This document shows, in pieces, positions 1 to 8,468 of a DNA stretch of 64,000 nucleotides. Within the stretch, counting starts at the first letter, position 1, and each line of letters opens with the position of its first letter. Made by a program: the position numbers and the translations under genes. The stretch spans positions 3,070 to 67,069 of the forward strand of contig JAYSPY010000025.1 in NCBI GenBank assembly GCA_043721855.1, given 5' to 3'. This DNA is from JACMNW01 sp043721855. GTDB lineage: Bacteria; Pseudomonadota; Alphaproteobacteria; Rhodobacterales; Rhodobacteraceae. The notes under the pieces are model-generated. The model did not search any database, was not told the origin of the DNA, and saw only the letters and a list, made by a program, of their open reading frames with translations.

Positions 1-124
1 AAATGATCTCGGCCTCGGCGGGCTTTTCCTTGGCGGTTTCCGGAATGATCAGGCCGCCCTTGGTTTTATCTTCGCCCTCGATGCGGCGCACCAGGACACG
101 GTCATGCAGCGGTTTGAATGCCAT
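1..124 (-). CDS. groES: GroES co-chaperonin, N-terminal part (cut by window edge)
   Basis: Only the first 41 codons are present; the gene runs off the left edge. The reading begins MAFKPLHDRVLVRR and continues through the mobile-loop region (KTKGGLIIPETA), which is the typical start of the 10-kDa heptameric lid that closes the GroEL folding chamber in the cytoplasm. The start is the ATG at 122-124, and a perfect CIRCE element lies about 40 bases upstream. This supports HrcA control and a groES-groEL operon continuing to the left, outside the window. The family call is very secure, but nothing can be said about the missing part. Confidence 0.96.
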   Translation of the reverse strand, partial: MAFKPLHDRVLVRRIEGEDKTKGGLIIPETAKEKPAEAEII

Positions 125-161
125 CTGAAAACACTCCCTTTTGGTTTCAGGTTGAATAAGA

Positions 162-188
162 TTAGCACTCGTATTGACTGAGTGCTAA
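162..188. promoter_or_regulatory. CIRCE operator (HrcA binding site)
   Basis: TTAGCACTC at 162-170 and GAGTGCTAA at 180-188 form a perfect 9-bp inverted repeat with a 9-base spacer. This is the canonical CIRCE sequence bound by the heat-shock repressor HrcA upstream of groE operons. It sits between groES and the divergent GumN-family gene, 38 bases before the groES start, so groES is the expected target. Confidence 0.97.
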
Positions 189-347
189 CTGCGGCTGAGA
201 TAGGCAAAGCTACCGCGCGAGTCAAGCCCGCCAACTGCTAAAACGCGCCCAACGCGCCCGCAAATTCGCAAAACTGCCCTTGGTATTTCGCCCGATCGGT
301 GCCACCTGTCTAAGGCTGTAATGCCAAAGCTTTATGACGGAGCCTGC

Positions 348-1340
348 ATGAAACGCCTTACCGCGGCCCTCGGCACGCTGCTGTGCCTTAGCAGTCCCTT
401 GCAAGCGCAATGTCTTGGGAAAAACCTGATCGCGGGCCTTTCCCCCACAGACCGCGCCGTTCTGGATGCGCAAACTGCAAAAATCCCGCACCCGGTCGGT
501 AACTATTGGCGGGCCACAAAGGCGGGGCAAACCATCACCCTGATCGGGTCTTACCATTTGGATGATCCGCGCCACGCAGCGACCATCGCCGCCCTGACCC
601 CGATTATCGACGCCGCCACAACCGTTCTGGTCGAAGCCGGACCGGAAGAAGAAAAGGCGCTGAAAACCCAACTCGCGCGTGATCCGGGTCTGATGATCAT
701 CACCACCGGGCCCACGCTTGTTGACCAACTCCCTGCGGAGGATTGGGCAGCACTGACCACTGCCATGCGCGCGCGGGGCATTCCCGCCTTCATGGTCGCA
801 AAATTTCAGCCGTGGTATATTTCGGTGATGCTGGGCATTCCGCCCTGCGCCATGGCGCAAGCGTCTGTGTCTGAAGGCCTTGATGGCCAGATCATGGATG
901 CTGCCATTGCGGCAAATGTGCCGATCAAGGCGCTGGAACCGTTTGATACCGTGTTTGAAATCTTCGGCGGCCTGTCGAACGCAGATCAACTTTCGATGAT
1001 CCATTCCACGCTTGCCATGGAACATTTGGGCGCAGATTACGCCATCACCCTTGCGGATACCTATTTCTCGCAAGACACCCGCGCCATCTGGGAATTTACC
1101 AAGCTGCAAGCCCTGGCCGTACCCGGCGCCACGCCAGACCAGGTCAACGGCGAATTCGACCGCATGGAAGAGGCGCTGATGGCCAAACGCAACCGATCGT
1201 GGATACCAGTGATCAAGGCCGCCGCCGCCGATGGCCCGGTTTTCGCCGCTTTCGGCGCGTTGCATCTGTCGGGCAAAGATGGCGTTTTGGCGCTGTTGGA
1301 ACGTGACGGATATACCGTGGCACGGCTTTCCATCCCGTGA
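348..1340 (+). CDS. TraB/GumN family protein, exported
   Basis: This 330-residue protein starts at the ATG at 348, where a signal peptide follows immediately (MKRLTAALGTLLCLSSPLQA); an in-frame ATG at 321 would put charged residues before it. The motif LIGSYHLDDPR near residue 65 is the family hallmark (usually GTxHxxDPR), and a conserved GALHLSGKDG motif occurs near the C terminus. TraB/GumN proteins belong to the TIKI-like protease superfamily (PF01963); bacterial members are mostly of unknown substrate, and the name GumN comes from the xanthan cluster, which is absent here. I infer a periplasmic location. It is a single gene, with a TA module on the opposite strand downstream. Confidence 0.88.
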   Translation: MKRLTAALGTLLCLSSPLQAQCLGKNLIAGLSPTDRAVLDAQTAKIPHPVGNYWRATKAGQTITLIGSYHLDDPRHAATIAALTPIIDAATTVLVEAGPEEEKALKTQLARDPGLMIITTGPTLVDQLPAEDWAALTTAMRARGIPAFMVAKFQPWYISVMLGIPPCAMAQASVSEGLDGQIMDAAIAANVPIKALEPFDTVFEIFGGLSNADQLSMIHSTLAMEHLGADYAITLADTYFSQDTRAIWEFTKLQALAVPGATPDQVNGEFDRMEEALMAKRNRSWIPVIKAAAADGPVFAAFGALHLSGKDGVLALLERDGYTVARLSIP

Positions 1341-1377
1341 GATGGGCGATATCGCCCATCCTACGCCCGCACCTACG

Positions 1378-1653
1378 CTACCGATAAACCGCGCCCCGAT
1401 GCCCGACGCCAACCACGATCACCGTGACAATCTGATCCCGAATATCAACCAAGATGCGATAATCCCCCACGCGGTAGCGCCAAAGCCCGGCATAGCGCGC
1501 GCCTTGCAGCGCCTCGCCAAGCTGGCGGGGGTCATCCAGGCTGGCGATGCGCAACCTTGGAAACGCCGTCACACACTTTGCTTCAACCCGACCCATCTTG
1601 GCCAATTGCTTTTTGGCCGCGTCTGAAACCTCAATCTGCCAGACCAAGTTCAC
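1378..1653 (-). CDS. RelE/ParE-family toxin
   Basis: This 91-residue basic protein has the RelE/ParE toxin pattern: an N-terminal VSDAAKKQLAKM helix, a central LRIASLDDPRQLGEAL segment, then GLWRYRVGDYRILVDI and a hydrophobic last strand. The RYRVGDYRI block is the most conserved part of the family. RelE-type members cleave mRNA on the ribosome, while ParE-type members poison gyrase, and I cannot decide between these from sequence. Its start overlaps the antitoxin 3' end by 23 bases, so the two are translationally coupled. The gene is convergent with the GumN gene. Confidence 0.9.
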   Translation of the reverse strand: MNLVWQIEVSDAAKKQLAKMGRVEAKCVTAFPRLRIASLDDPRQLGEALQGARYAGLWRYRVGDYRILVDIRDQIVTVIVVGVGHRGAVYR

Positions 1654-1855
1654 GCTCCGGATCCGCTAGCGGATAGGTCTTTCCCTCGCCACTCGCCAAC
1701 CGTTCCATCACCGCTTTGGACATGTAGATATCTTCCATATCCTCCAGCTTGGCCATCAGGGCGGCGCGCACATAATAGGTTTTGCTGCGCCCGGTAGCCT
1801 TGGCCAACGCATCCAGCCGTTTTTCAATATCTTCGGGTAGCCTGACAGAGAGCAT
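1631..1855 (-). CDS. Ribbon-helix-helix antitoxin (RelB/DinJ-like)
   Basis: The 74-residue protein opens with MLSVRLPEDIEKRLDALA, the beta-strand and first helix of a ribbon-helix-helix DNA-binding domain, followed by a toxin-wrapping C terminus. A longer reading starts at 1876 (MTNSRCPMLSV), but that codon lies inside a perfect 12-bp inverted repeat at 1868-1900 that looks like the operator. The ATG at 1855 has an AAGGTG ribosome-binding sequence four bases upstream. I therefore prefer 1855. Family knowledge: such antitoxins bind their own promoter, alone and in complex with the toxin, to give conditional autoregulation. Confidence 0.85.
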   Translation of the reverse strand: MLSVRLPEDIEKRLDALAKATGRSKTYYVRAALMAKLEDMEDIYMSKAVMERLASGEGKTYPLADPERELGLAD

Positions 1856-1867
1856 GGGGCACCTTGA

Positions 1868-1900
1868 GTTTGTCATACACGCACTACTTGTATGACAAAC
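1868..1900. promoter_or_regulatory. Inverted-repeat operator of the RelE/RHH module
   Basis: GTTTGTCATACA (1868-1879) and TGTATGACAAAC (1889-1900) form a perfect 12-bp inverted repeat with a 9-base spacer, 13 bases upstream of the preferred antitoxin start. Its position and symmetry fit the binding site of the RHH antitoxin. That it is the operator is inferred from position and symmetry. Confidence 0.75.
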
Positions 1901-2020
1901 TAACGCATCTTCCCGTCCAATTCAAACCCCGACGGTCCGGCGCGTGACAATGGCGCACGGCCCATTTATAACCGCGCGAAAATCCCCTCCCGCAAACCCC
2001 TTGAATTGAACGGACCAACC

Positions 2021-2941
2021 ATGACCACCCTCGTATTCGGCCACAAATCCCCTGACACAGATGCCACCATGTCCGCCATCATCTGGGCGTGGTATCTGAA
2101 CACTGTGCGCGGCGGCGATGCGAAGCCCGTGTTGCTGGGCACACCCAACACTGAAGCCGCATTTGTGCTGTCGCATTGGGGCTTTGCGCAGCCGGACATT
2201 ATCTCCGATGTGACTGCTGGGCAGAATGTGGTGATCGTTGATACCAACAACCCCGCCGAACTGCCGCCCTCTGTCGGGCAGGCAACGATCCTGGCGATCA
2301 TCGACCATCACATGCTTGTGGGCGGGCTTGCCTCTAAAACTCCGATCGATGTGATCATCCGCCCGCTTGCCTGCACCGCCACCGTGATGCACGACATCAT
2401 GGGCGATGATCTGGCACGCGCCCCGCGCGACATCAAAGGTGCGATGTTGTCGTGCATTCTGTCCGACACGCTGGCGTTTCGCAGCCCCACCACAACCGAC
2501 CATGACCGCAGCGTTGCCGAAAAGCTGGCGGTCGATCTGGGTGTCAATATGAGCGACCTCGCCTCTGCGATGTTTGCCGCCAAATCGGACGTGTCGCGTT
2601 TTTCGGATGCTGAACTTCTTCGCATGGATTCTAAAGAATACAACGTCGCGGGCCGCGAATTGCGCGTGTCGGTGCTGGAAACCACTTCGCCCGAAGTGGT
2701 GCTGGACCGCAAGGCATCGCTGATGGCGTCGATGGTGGGCGTGGCGGCGGAAGACGGCGCGGATCAGGTGTTGCTGTTCGTGGTCGATATCCTGAAAGAA
2801 GAGGCCACGCTGCTGGTGCCCAACGATCTGGTCAAGCAAATGGCCGAAGCGTCGTTTGGCGTGAAGGTCACCGGCGACACGGTCGTATTGCCCGGCGTGA
2901 TGAGCCGCAAAAAGCAGATCATCCCAATGCTCAAACTTTGA
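2021..2941 (+). CDS. ppaC: Manganese-dependent inorganic pyrophosphatase (family II)
   Basis: The enzyme hydrolyses pyrophosphate to two phosphates in the cytoplasm, pulling biosynthetic reactions forward. The 306-residue protein shows the DHH-family metal ligands: GHKSPDTDA at residues 7-15, VDTNN around 74 and the signature DHH at 95-97. The C-terminal DHHA2 substrate-binding motif SRKKQIIPML lies near residue 295. The start at 2021 gives MTTLVFGHK, matching the family N terminus; an in-frame ATG 15 bases earlier is less likely. It appears monocistronic. Family II enzymes are distinct from the more widespread soluble family I enzyme. Confidence 0.95.
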   Translation: MTTLVFGHKSPDTDATMSAIIWAWYLNTVRGGDAKPVLLGTPNTEAAFVLSHWGFAQPDIISDVTAGQNVVIVDTNNPAELPPSVGQATILAIIDHHMLVGGLASKTPIDVIIRPLACTATVMHDIMGDDLARAPRDIKGAMLSCILSDTLAFRSPTTTDHDRSVAEKLAVDLGVNMSDLASAMFAAKSDVSRFSDAELLRMDSKEYNVAGRELRVSVLETTSPEVVLDRKASLMASMVGVAAEDGADQVLLFVVDILKEEATLLVPNDLVKQMAEASFGVKVTGDTVVLPGVMSRKKQIIPMLKL

Positions 2942-3053
2942 CCATAACGCCGGGCGATATTCCGCCCGGCAGCTTGGCCCCACCGTTTTGACGCGTATGC
3001 ACGCAAAACGCACGTGATATGCACGGGGTGTGCAGCGCCCTGAAAGGCCGAAA

Positions 3054-3944
3054 ATGACCCAGATCACCGTGTCCCTTGCTGATATATCTGCCCGCTATGA
3101 CGCCGTGTTTTGTGATCTTTGGGGCTGCCTGCATAACGGCAAGACGCCGTTCCCCGCAGCCGTAGCGGCGCTGCAGGCATTTCGTGCCAAAGGTGGCCTC
3201 GTGGTGTTGTTAACCAATGCGCCCCGCCCAAAACCTAGTGTTGTCCGTCAGTTAGCTGCCATGGGTCTGCCACGTGATGCCTGGGATGAGGTGGTTACCT
3301 CTGGCGACGCTGCACAATACGCGCTGATCACTGGCGCGGTGGGCCGCCGCGTGCACCATATCGGCGCGCCAAAGGATGAGGCTTTCTTTACCGATTTCGC
3401 CGATGATCTGCTGCAAACTGTCGCCGCGGAATCCCCCATTATCCGCACCACCCTTGATCAAGCCGAAGGTATCGTCTGCACAGGCCTTGCCGATGATCTG
3501 CGCGAGACGCCAGATGACTACCGCGCGGCACTTTTGTTCAGCAAGACCATGGACTTGCCGATGCTATGCGTCAACCCCGATATCGTGGTTGATTACGGCG
3601 ACAAGCGGCTTTATTGCGCCGGTGCTTTGGCTCAGGCATACGCAGAAATGGGGGGCCGCGTGTTTTATTTCGGCAAGCCGCACCCGCCGATTTATGACCT
3701 TGCCCGCCGCCGTTTGGCCGCACTGACCGGCCGCGATGACGCGCAAATTCTGTGCATCGGCGACGGTATTGCCACCGATATTCAAGGCGGCCAGTCCGAA
3801 GGGCATGATACGCTTTTTATCACAGGTGGCATCGCGGCAGACCAGTTTGGTGCGGACTTTAACAATCCAAACAAAGACTTGTTGGAAAATTGGCTAGACA
3901 AGAAGCAGATTGCTGCCACCTATGCCATGGGCTATTTGCGATAA
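3054..3944 (+). CDS. TIGR01459-type HAD-superfamily class IIA hydrolase
   Basis: This 296-residue cytoplasmic HAD phosphatase-like protein has motif I FCDLWGCLHNG near residue 17, motif II LTNAPRP near residue 53 and motif IV IGDGIATDIQGG near residue 240. A class IIA cap lies between. The nucleophile Asp is present, but the usual second Asp of DxD is Trp (DLW), which is a feature I associate with the TIGR01459 subfamily and not a local mutation. The substrate is unknown. The start at 3054 is preferred because the longer reading adds unrelated residues. Together with the pyrophosphatase it forms a same-strand pair with a 112-base gap. Confidence 0.87.
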   Translation: MTQITVSLADISARYDAVFCDLWGCLHNGKTPFPAAVAALQAFRAKGGLVVLLTNAPRPKPSVVRQLAAMGLPRDAWDEVVTSGDAAQYALITGAVGRRVHHIGAPKDEAFFTDFADDLLQTVAAESPIIRTTLDQAEGIVCTGLADDLRETPDDYRAALLFSKTMDLPMLCVNPDIVVDYGDKRLYCAGALAQAYAEMGGRVFYFGKPHPPIYDLARRRLAALTGRDDAQILCIGDGIATDIQGGQSEGHDTLFITGGIAADQFGADFNNPNKDLLENWLDKKQIAATYAMGYLR

Positions 3945-4068
3945 CTTAAAATCGTAACCATAATTAAATTCCACCCTAAAGCAACATTTCGCAATTATCT
4001 TGCGCAACGGATTGCTCTGAGATGCGGCAATTGCTAGGGTTTGTGAACTTGAGTCAGGGATTCGCAGG

Positions 4069-4512
4069 ATGCTCGACAATATGCCACGCGGCACGATCTG
4101 TATCGAAGACATCGAAATCGGCATGGTCCGCTATTTGCGCAAAACCGTAACCGACCGGGATATAAGCCTTTTTGCCGAAGTATCGACTGATCATAACCCG
4201 GTCCATCTGGACGAAGCTTACGCACAAGACACCATTTTTCAGGGCCGCGTCGCGCATGGCATGCTGACCGCGGCCCTGATCTCTGCCGTCATCGGCGAAC
4301 AGCTTCCGGGGCACGGGGCCGTATATCTTGGTCAAAGCTTGAAATTCATGGCCCCCGTGCGCCCCGGCGATACGGTGTACGCTGAGGTGAAAGTGACAGC
4401 GATCGACCATGCCAAACGCCGGGTAACCCTTGAAACCCACTGCGCGGTGGGCGATACCCTTGTGCTGAAAGGCGAGGCGCTGGTTTTGGCACCTAGCCGC
4501 AAGTTCGACTAA
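4069..4512 (+). CDS. MaoC-like (R)-specific enoyl-CoA hydratase family protein
   Basis: The 147-residue hot-dog-fold protein carries the hydratase-2 motif STDHNPVHLDEAYA near residues 39-52, including the catalytic Asp and His, followed by GRVAHGMLTAALIS. Members hydrate trans-2-enoyl-CoA to the (R)-3-hydroxyacyl-CoA and can feed polyhydroxyalkanoate or act as general acyl-CoA dehydratases; the exact substrate is not readable here. The gene is 28 bases upstream of ribF on the same strand, so it may be the first gene of a four-gene run (MaoC, ribF, YcgN, threonine aldolase). Confidence 0.9.
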   Translation: MLDNMPRGTICIEDIEIGMVRYLRKTVTDRDISLFAEVSTDHNPVHLDEAYAQDTIFQGRVAHGMLTAALISAVIGEQLPGHGAVYLGQSLKFMAPVRPGDTVYAEVKVTAIDHAKRRVTLETHCAVGDTLVLKGEALVLAPSRKFD

Positions 4513-4540
4513 CGGGGTTCTGCCCTGGCACTGGGGAAAA

Positions 4541-5467
4541 ATGCAGATTTACCAACACTGGCAAGGGCTTGCACAATCTTCCAAAGGCGCATCGGTCGCA
4601 ATGGGCAACTTTGACGGTCTGCATCTTGGCCATAGCAAAGTGATCGACCTTGCCCGCAACGACGCCCCCTTGGGGATCATCACGTTCGAGCCGCACCCCC
4701 GCGATTACTTCGCGCCAACATCGCCGCCATTTCGCCTGATGAACGCCGAAGCCCGTGCCAACCGATTGGCCAAGCTGGGGGTTGAGCATCTTTATGAGCT
4801 GCCCTTTGGCCCCGCCCTGGCGGGTCTTACTCCGGCCGAATTTGCCCGCGATGTGCTGGCGAAAGGCCTTGGCGTTTCGCATGTTGTTGTCGGCGCTGAT
4901 TTCTGCTTTGGCAAAGGCCGGGCTGGAAGGGCTGCCGATCTGATGGCCCTTGGAAATATTTATGGCTTCAGGGTTACCATCGCCGATCTGGTCAAATCGG
5001 GGGGCGTTGAGATTTCTTCCACCGCCATTCGCCGCGCGCTGACGGATGGTCGCCCACAAGATGCGGCCGCCATGCTGGGTCATTGGCACCGCATTGAGGG
5101 CGAGGTTATTCACGGCGAAAAACGCGGCCGCGAACTGGGCTACCCGACGGCAAATATGGCGCTCATGGGCCTGCATCTGCCAAAGTTTGGTGTCTATGCC
5201 GTGTTTGCCGATGTGCTGACCGGGACTCAAACCGGAACCTACAGGGGGGCGGCAAGCCTTGGCGTGCGTCCGATGTTTGGGGTCAACCAACCCAATTTGG
5301 AAACTTATCTGTTTGATTTTACGGGTGATCTTTATGGACAGCACCTGTCAATCGCCTTTGTCGATTACCTGCGACCAGAAATGAAATTTGACGGCCTGCC
5401 GGGCCTTTTGACCCAAATGGCCGCCGACTGCGCCCGCGCGCGCGATATCTTGGCAACCCTGCCATGA
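4541..5467 (+). CDS. ribF: Bifunctional riboflavin kinase / FAD synthetase
   Basis: This cytoplasmic enzyme phosphorylates riboflavin to FMN and adenylylates FMN to FAD. The N-terminal nucleotidyltransferase domain has GNFDGLHLGHSK at residues 22-33 (HxGH motif) and an ISSTAIRRAL segment near residue 165. The C-terminal kinase domain has GYPTANM near residue 200 and the KFGVYAV and LETYLFDF strands. The length of 308 residues is usual. The last four bases overlap the start of the YcgN gene (ATGA), indicating translational coupling. No FMN riboswitch is visible upstream. Confidence 0.96.
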   Translation: MQIYQHWQGLAQSSKGASVAMGNFDGLHLGHSKVIDLARNDAPLGIITFEPHPRDYFAPTSPPFRLMNAEARANRLAKLGVEHLYELPFGPALAGLTPAEFARDVLAKGLGVSHVVVGADFCFGKGRAGRAADLMALGNIYGFRVTIADLVKSGGVEISSTAIRRALTDGRPQDAAAMLGHWHRIEGEVIHGEKRGRELGYPTANMALMGLHLPKFGVYAVFADVLTGTQTGTYRGAASLGVRPMFGVNQPNLETYLFDFTGDLYGQHLSIAFVDYLRPEMKFDGLPGLLTQMAADCARARDILATLP

Positions 5468-5919
5468 CCGAGAAAAAGCGCGCCAGATTCTGGGAAACCG
5501 TCCCCCTCAAAAACATGAACAAGACGGAATGGGAGGCGCTGTGTGACGGCTGCGGCAAGTGCTGCCTGAATAAGATCGAATACGAAGATGACGGCGAAGT
5601 TGCCTATACCAGCATCGCCTGCCGCCTGCTGGACGGCACCTCCTGCCGGTGCGCGCAATACGAAATCAGGCACCAGTTCGTGCCCGATTGTGTGCGGCTG
5701 TCGCCCAAAACCTTGCCAAAAATCGCCTATTGGATGCCGCGAACCTGCGCTTACCGGCTGCTTTTCGAAGGCAAGCCGCTGCACAACTGGCACCCGCTGA
5801 TCACCGGCGATCCGCAGTCGGTGCATGACGCAGGCATTTCGGTCAAAGGCTGGACCACGCCAGAGTTTGAGGTGCCCGAAGAAGACTGGGAAGAGTATAT
5901 TATCGAGGAAACCCCCTGA
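5464..5919 (+). CDS. YcgN/UPF0260 cysteine-cluster protein
   Basis: The 151-residue protein has a dense cysteine cluster, CDGCGKCC at residues 27-34, and further cysteines in the middle (IACRLLDGTSCRCAQY and DCVRLSP), the pattern of the YkgJ/YcgN zinc- or iron-chelate family. It overlaps ribF by four bases and the threonine aldolase by one base (TGATG), so the three genes are probably one transcript. The molecular role is not established for the family. An acidic C-terminal tail rich in Glu is seen. Confidence 0.9.
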   Translation: MTEKKRARFWETVPLKNMNKTEWEALCDGCGKCCLNKIEYEDDGEVAYTSIACRLLDGTSCRCAQYEIRHQFVPDCVRLSPKTLPKIAYWMPRTCAYRLLFEGKPLHNWHPLITGDPQSVHDAGISVKGWTTPEFEVPEEDWEEYIIEETP

Positions 5920-6950
5920 TGTTTTTCACCTCTGACAATGCGTCGGGTGCCGCCCCAGAAATCATGGCCGCCCTCGCCCGCGCCAACGAAGGCTTCGCGC
6001 GCAGCTACGGCGCCGATGCCATCATGGACCGGGTGACTGACCAGATGCGCACGCTGTTTGAACACCCGGAGGCGGCAGTTTTCCTTGTCTCCACCGGAAC
6101 CGCGGCCAATGCGCTGGCGCTGGCGCTTTATGCGCAGCCTTGGTCTGCCGTTTTTGCCCATACCGACGCGCATATCGCCGTGGATGAATGCGGCGCACCG
6201 GAGTTTTACACAAGCGGCGCGAAAATGGTTGGCGTCGCTGGCGCGCATGGCAAAATGACGCCGCACGCCTTGACCGAAGCGCTTGGCAAGATTGGCACGT
6301 CCGGGGTGCACGGTGTGCAGCGCGGCATGCTGTCTATCACCAATGTGACCGAGGCTGGCACAGTTTACACAGCCGCCGAAGTGGCCGCTCTTGCCGCCAT
6401 CGCCCGTGCCCACGGCGTGCCAAGCCACCTTGATGGCGCACGTTTTGCCAATGCGATTGTCGCCACCGGGGCGACGCCTGCGCAGATGACTTGGGAAGCA
6501 GGCATCGACGTTGTGTCCTTTGGCGGCACCAAAAATGGCTGTCTTGGGGTGGAAGCCGTGGTGATCTTTGATCCCGCCAAAGCCTGGGAGTTTGAATTGC
6601 GCCGAAAACGGGCCGGACACCTGACCTCGAAACATCGTTTCCTGTCTGCACAGATCGAGGCGTATTTGACAGACGATCTTTGGCTGCGCCTGGCCACCCA
6701 TGCCAATGCCATGGGTGCGCGGCTGGCGCAGGGGCTGGACCATATTCCCGGCATCACTTTGCACCATACGGTGCAAGCCAACATGATGTTCCCGGAATGG
6801 CCGGCTGGCACCCATGCCCGCGCCGAAGCCAATGGGGCCGCCTATTACCCCTTCCCCGCGACTGAAGGGCGCGAGGCGGCACGGCTTGTTACCTCTTGGA
6901 ACACGCCCGAGGCCGAAGTCGACGGGTTGCTGACAGTTTTGCGCGGCTAA
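5919..6950 (+). CDS. ltaE: Low-specificity L-threonine aldolase
   Basis: This is a PLP-dependent fold-type I enzyme of 343 residues that cleaves threonine or allo-threonine to glycine and acetaldehyde. HLDGARFANA near residue 170 gives the cofactor-binding Asp, and SFGGTKNG at residues 200-207 carries the Schiff-base lysine (about residue 205). The N terminus, MFFTSDNASGAAPEIMAAL, is typical of the beta-eliminating-lyase-like aldolases. The gene overlaps YcgN by one base, and its 3' end overlaps the convergent hydrolase gene by four bases. An activity on other beta-hydroxy amino acids is possible. Confidence 0.92.
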   Translation: MFFTSDNASGAAPEIMAALARANEGFARSYGADAIMDRVTDQMRTLFEHPEAAVFLVSTGTAANALALALYAQPWSAVFAHTDAHIAVDECGAPEFYTSGAKMVGVAGAHGKMTPHALTEALGKIGTSGVHGVQRGMLSITNVTEAGTVYTAAEVAALAAIARAHGVPSHLDGARFANAIVATGATPAQMTWEAGIDVVSFGGTKNGCLGVEAVVIFDPAKAWEFELRRKRAGHLTSKHRFLSAQIEAYLTDDLWLRLATHANAMGARLAQGLDHIPGITLHHTVQANMMFPEWPAGTHARAEANGAAYYPFPATEGREAARLVTSWNTPEAEVDGLLTVLRG

Positions 6951-7768
6951 CACCGCGCCAAATGTGCCATCACCGCTGCGGCCACTTCGCCCGGATGGGT
7001 GATTGGCACCATATGCCCGGCCCCCGGCACAACCAGACGCGTGACCTGCGGCAAACGGCGGGCAAGTTCATTTTGCACTACCGCGACAATGGGCAGTGAC
7101 GCGCCCCCTTCGACCATCAGCACTGGCACACCGATACTCTCCAACCCCATAAAGCGCAAAAGACCCGCAGAATCCTCCAGCAGATAGGGGTTCTGTGCAG
7201 CGATGATATGGATGCGATCGGTCATATACCGGCGCTGACGGTCGGGCAAACTGGCAAATTCCGTTCCATTCCCCCAACCCGCGTGAAAGAGGGCAGCGGC
7301 TTGCTCTGGCTGCCCATCGGCCAAAGCCGTTGCTACCGCCAGATGCTGTGCGCGAAACTCTGCGAAAACAGCCGGCCCGGCTGCACGCGCAGCGGCAAAA
7401 AGGGGTGGTTCAATCAGCACCAAAGACCGGACAAGATCAGGTCGCTCCAACGCCATGCGCAGGGCAATCGTCGCCCCGAACGAATGGCCGATCACATCAA
7501 TCGGGGCACCTGCAGCCAGTGCCTCTGCCATCTTGATTGAGGCTCGCGTGGTCAACCCATGCAGGTCGTCCATCCCATCCCAGTCTGCCGCGCGCCCGTG
7601 GCCCGGCTGATCCAGTGCTGTGACGGTTACGCCAGACAAATGATCTACCAGCCCAGACCACGCGCCCGAATGCGCCAGTGAACAATGCAAGGCCAACGCG
7701 CGCCGCGCCCCGCCCTTATGCCACACCCGAAAATGCGGTGCCTCTAAAGCCACCATATCTTCAGCCAT
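6947..7768 (-). CDS. Alpha/beta-fold hydrolase
   Basis: The 273-residue protein shows LALHCSLAHSGAW (oxyanion region), ALDQPGHGRA, the nucleophile elbow GHSFGA with Ser at about residue 96, and GAGHMVPITHP near residue 252 with the catalytic His. This is a standard single-domain alpha/beta hydrolase; the substrate cannot be told. It is translated directly after the DsbA-like isomerase gene, the two sharing one base (TGATG at 7766-7770), so they form a two-gene operon on the minus strand. The 3' end overlaps the threonine aldolase by four bases. Confidence 0.88.
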   Translation of the reverse strand: MAEDMVALEAPHFRVWHKGGARRALALHCSLAHSGAWSGLVDHLSGVTVTALDQPGHGRAADWDGMDDLHGLTTRASIKMAEALAAGAPIDVIGHSFGATIALRMALERPDLVRSLVLIEPPLFAAARAAGPAVFAEFRAQHLAVATALADGQPEQAAALFHAGWGNGTEFASLPDRQRRYMTDRIHIIAAQNPYLLEDSAGLLRFMGLESIGVPVLMVEGGASLPIVAVVQNELARRLPQVTRLVVPGAGHMVPITHPGEVAAAVMAHLARC

Positions 7769-8364
7769 CAGATCTTGCCTGCCAGATGCAGATCAAGATC
7801 CTCCAGCCTGTCCTGGCCCCAGAAAATCTGATGCTCCACAGCGTAGCTTGGCACGCCAAAGACACCGCGCGACACCGCTTCTTCCAGATTGCCCGCATAG
7901 GTCTCTGCGGCCATCAACATGTATTTGTCGGCGATGGCCGGATCAAACCCGTGACCTGCCAGAATAGCCTTCACCACGCCATCATCAGATATATCGCGCC
8001 CTTCCGCCCAAACCGCGCGCGGAAAGGCATGTACCAACCCGCCCAAATCACCACCACCCACCTTTGCCGCCGCGATGATGGCATAGGATGCGGGGGCAGG
8101 ATTGACTGGAAAGAACGCAGGCTTCAAATCCAGCTTCATCCCCAACCGCGCGGACCATCGTGCCAGTTCTTGCATCCTGTAGGCTTTCCGCGCCGGATGA
8201 CGGTCGGCCAGCACCTGGCCGCCGGTGCGCGGAAACAGCGCTGGCGCGTCGATCGGTATATATCGCACATTGGCACCGTGCTTGGCGGCAATCGCCTCCA
8301 GCCGCTGGCCGCCCAGATAAACAAAGGGCGAAATCGCCGCGAAAAAGTAATCAATCTGCGGCAT
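7768..8364 (-). CDS. 2-hydroxychromene-2-carboxylate isomerase-family (DsbA-like) protein
   Basis: The 198-residue protein begins MPQIDYFFAAISPFVYLGG, the Ser-containing N terminus of the kappa-GST/HCCA isomerase branch of the thioredoxin fold (no CxxC). Later segments VGGGDLGGLVHAFPRAVWAEG and GVFGVPSYAV match that family. Family members isomerise hydroxychromene carboxylate in naphthalene breakdown using glutathione, but most proteobacterial copies have unknown substrates and no naphthalene genes lie here. The start at 8364 has a GAGGGG sequence upstream; a longer reading to 8466 would run into the divergent prs promoter. Confidence 0.86.
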   Translation of the reverse strand: MPQIDYFFAAISPFVYLGGQRLEAIAAKHGANVRYIPIDAPALFPRTGGQVLADRHPARKAYRMQELARWSARLGMKLDLKPAFFPVNPAPASYAIIAAAKVGGGDLGGLVHAFPRAVWAEGRDISDDGVVKAILAGHGFDPAIADKYMLMAAETYAGNLEEAVSRGVFGVPSYAVEHQIFWGQDRLEDLDLHLAGKI

Positions 8365-8468
8365 TTTATGGCCCCTCATGGATGGCTTTGGTTCCCAAGA
8401 CCCACCCTTGGTGATAAGCGGTGTCAACGCTGCGAATCCGTTACGCACACTTTGCCACAGGATCACAT

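Noticed and set aside
222..1412. Long minus-strand reading opposite the GumN gene
   Set aside because: The plus-strand frame has a signal peptide and family motifs, while the minus-strand frame is a His/Arg/Gly-rich shadow.
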